Shown piece after piece: positions 62,193 through 64,000 of a stretch of 64,000 bases of DNA; position 1 is the stretch's first letter, and each line of letters begins with the position of its first letter. Location: positions 744,001 through 808,000 of the forward strand of contig JADJQX010000001.1 of NCBI GenBank assembly GCA_016712525.1, given 5' to 3'. The notes under the pieces are model-generated. The model did not search any database. It worked only from the letters and a program-made list of their open reading frames with translations, and was not told the origin of the DNA. The stretch comes from Myxococcales bacterium. GTDB lineage: Bacteria; Myxococcota_A; Polyangia; Polyangiales; Polyangiaceae. Position numbers and translations under genes: made by a program.

Positions 62193-62220
62193 CCACTGAA
62201 ATCATTCATCATTTCAGTGG
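62193..62220. promoter_or_regulatory. Perfect 10-bp inverted repeat upstream of the DUF2330 gene
   Basis: CCACTGAAAT (62193-62202) and ATTTCAGTGG (62211-62220) flank an 8-nt spacer, 26 bp before the ATG at 62247. The A/T-rich arms stand out here. It could be an operator for a dimeric repressor or a 5'-UTR hairpin. Confidence 0.55.
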
Positions 62221-62246
62221 CACGCGTTCTGCTTAGCTCTCCCCTC

Positions 62247-63623
62247 ATGAACACCACGCTCCGCACGGCCTCGCTCGCTGCTCTCGTCGGTCTCGGCATG
62301 CTCGCGGAGGCCCGCCCGGCCGCCGCGTGTGCCGTGTTCACGCCCCCGGTGGCGCCCATCGTGACGGACCACCGCATGATCGTGTCGGTCGGCCGTGACG
62401 AGAGCACCCTCTACGACGAGGTGCGGTACCAGGGCTCCCCCGAGTCCTTCGCGTGGGTGCTCCCCATCTCCGGCGAGGCCAAGGTGGGCCTCTCGGCCGA
62501 GGTGCTCTTCTCCGCCCTCGACGCCCGCACCCGCGTCACGGTGCGCGCCCCCGACCCGAAGTGCCCGCCGCCGCCGCCGTCGTCCGCGAGCTGCCAAGGG
62601 CGCGCCGGGGCCTTCGGTACCCCGGGCGCGGCGAACGACGGCGTGACGGTGACGAAGCGCGAGGTCGTCGGCCCGTACGAGACGGTGCAGCTCCAGAGCA
62701 GCGATCCGAAGGCCCTCACCGATTGGCTCGGCAAGAACGGCTTCGTCGTGCCCGACGACGTGAAGCCGCTCGTCGCCACCTACGTCGCCGAGAAGCTCAA
62801 CTTCCTCGCGATGAAGCTCGTGCCCGGACAGAACGTGAAGGCGATGCGCCCCATCCGCGTCACCACGAAGGGCTCCAACGTCACGGTGCCGCTCCGCAGC
62901 ATCTCGGCGGGTACGGGCCCGTCGGTGAAGCTCGCGCTCTGGGTCGTCGGCCAAGGTCGCTACGAGCCCGTGAATTTCCCCACGTTCACGATCCCGAGCT
63001 CCGACCTCGTGTGGGATTGGACGGCGAACGCGTCGAACCGCGAAGCGCTCCGCAGCGAGAAGCTCGGTATCTCCAAGGGCCGTGGGTGGGAGCTCCACTC
63101 GAGCGTGGACCTCTCGCTCGAAGGCCTCCGCGAAGAGGTCTCGCAGCCGCGCCGCTACGAGCCGAACGACCCGAACGCTCCGAGCGACTACGCGGCGATC
63201 GAGGCCAAAGAAGGCGCTCCGGCGAAGTCGATCGCCGAGGTGAGGGACGAAGATCTCAAGGTGCTCGGGGGCTCGAGCGGCGGCGGCGTTCGTGTGACCT
63301 TCCTCCAGGCCGAGCTCCCGCGCGAGTCGCTCGGCTCGGACATGATCCTCGCGGCGTCGGCCGACCAGAGCCCGCTTCCAGCGGAGCGCACCGTCGCCAA
63401 GGAGATCGGCGAGCCGCAGTGCCCCGTCTACGGAGAGTGCGGCGAGATCGAACGGTACGTCCCGCGCTCCGAGGCCGAAGCCGCGGGCGGGAGCTCCCAG
63501 GCGGCCACCTCCGGATGCTCGACGACGAACGGCGGCACCTCGGGCTCGGGAGCGGGGTCGTTCGCCGCCGTGCTGGGCGTCGCGCTCGCGGTCGTTCGCG
63601 CGAGGGGCCGTCGCGCGCGGTAA
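62247..63623 (+). CDS. DUF2330 protein with MYXO-CTERM-like surface anchor
   Basis: A 458-aa exported protein. After the signal (LAALVGLGMLAEARPAAA-C) comes the DUF2330 domain: CAVFTPPVAPIV, VRYQGSPESFAWVLPISGEA and LNFLAMKLVPGQ. The C-terminus has Gly/Ser linker, a Cys (ATSGCSTTNGG), a hydrophobic helix (FAAVLGVALAVV) and RARGRRAR, the layout of a MYXO-CTERM sorting signal. The domain's function is unknown. The ATG at 62247 was chosen; a GTG at 62217 would start inside the inverted repeat. Confidence 0.85.
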   Translation: MNTTLRTASLAALVGLGMLAEARPAAACAVFTPPVAPIVTDHRMIVSVGRDESTLYDEVRYQGSPESFAWVLPISGEAKVGLSAEVLFSALDARTRVTVRAPDPKCPPPPPSSASCQGRAGAFGTPGAANDGVTVTKREVVGPYETVQLQSSDPKALTDWLGKNGFVVPDDVKPLVATYVAEKLNFLAMKLVPGQNVKAMRPIRVTTKGSNVTVPLRSISAGTGPSVKLALWVVGQGRYEPVNFPTFTIPSSDLVWDWTANASNREALRSEKLGISKGRGWELHSSVDLSLEGLREEVSQPRRYEPNDPNAPSDYAAIEAKEGAPAKSIAEVRDEDLKVLGGSSGGGVRVTFLQAELPRESLGSDMILAASADQSPLPAERTVAKEIGEPQCPVYGECGEIERYVPRSEAEAAGGSSQAATSGCSTTNGGTSGSGAGSFAAVLGVALAVVRARGRRAR

Positions 63624-64000
63624 CGAAGACCACGCCGTCCGAAGGGAGAGGCTGCGGGCCCCGAGCTCGCGGCCTCTCTCGCTTTTCGAAGGAGCCGATC
63701 TGCGTCCACGAGCGCACACCCGCTTAGACCCACCGAATCGTCCCGAACAAGCGCCCTCAGCGTCCGTGCACTACATGAACGCACATCCAGCGGTTCACCC
63801 ATATTGCGCCGATGGCTCAATCTGTGGTTGCCCGCTCGCCCCTCGAGCCGTACGCTCCGTCGCGGTCTCATTCAGGTCGAAGCGACGGAGTCGCGTTCGT
63901 ACACGGAGAAGACCACCGGGGCCATCGACGGAGGGAAGGCCGCGAACCCGATACGGAGCCCGACGCCGGCTCGCCGAAAGGTCGGCCGCCTCGAACGGCC
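63624..64000. other. Right-edge non-coding stretch
   Basis: The last 377 bp show no convincing gene; open frames lack start sites and family features. A relatively A/T-rich patch lies around 63740-63840. Confidence 0.4.

Overview
This window is GC-rich chromosomal DNA that most resembles a Myxococcota/Polyangia genome (a Labilithrix- or Polyangiaceae-like bacterium). That placement is inferred from gene content. There are many Asp/Ala-rich lipoproteins with classical lipoboxes, several Ser/Thr kinases fused to TPR, Sel1 or Pro-rich tails, an FHA-sigma54 activator, ECF sigma/anti-sigma pairs, a DUF2330 protein with a Cys-TM-Arg tail like MYXO-CTERM, and few classical operons. No rRNA, tRNA, phage or plasmid backbone genes were seen.

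Region by region: 1-7.2 kb is a repeat-dominated stretch. A short REP-like repeat (core GATCCGACCGACGTTGACGC) occurs about a dozen times as whole copies plus fragments, with paired palindromes and a decaying 22-bp tandem array. It surrounds a RAYT-like HUH (Y1/IS200-superfamily) transposase gene at 5750-6667, whose 3' half is tandemly duplicated. Four ordinary genes sit between the repeat clusters: an acidic-tailed hypothetical, a LuxR-type regulator, a surface-anchored small protein and a PP2C phosphatase. 7.2-20 kb carries secreted or lipoprotein enzymes (alpha/beta hydrolase, GHL10 glycoside hydrolase, two tandem purple-acid-phosphatase-like metallophosphoesterases, and a YHYH / membrane / PEBP operon) plus an ECF sigma/anti-sigma operon. 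20-31 kb holds a JmjC-like cupin, a TPR kinase with an altered HRD motif, a class V aminotransferase, two methyltransferases, a second ECF operon, a Sel1 lipoprotein and a DHH phosphoesterase. 31-45 kb is rich in exported proteins: a PHB-depolymerase-like esterase, three different predicted peptidoglycan hydrolases (CHAP, M15-like, lambda-type lysozyme), Cys-rich lipoproteins, a CpcT/CpeT-like lipoprotein and a TIM-barrel amidohydrolase. 45-56 kb carries an FHA-sigma54 activator divergent from a Ser/Thr kinase, a putative MACPF-like/ricin-lectin lipoprotein, and a 1017-aa kinase-Sel1 fusion. 56-64 kb holds a metallophosphoesterase, a GT-C arabinosyltransferase-like protein with a lectin-like tail, an O-methyltransferase, a GNAT acetyltransferase, a DJ-1/PfpI protein and the DUF2330 protein.

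How the genes work together: the window is mostly accessory secretome and signalling. The exported wall hydrolases, lectin/pore-former-like protein and esterases fit a soil micropredator or saprotroph, although predation is an inference. The most unusual feature is the RAYT/REP neighbourhood. The repeat has spread into gaps around unrelated genes and supplies stop codons to two of them. One isolated copy sits far away at 62019-62055, so the family is dispersed and not merely a local tandem array.
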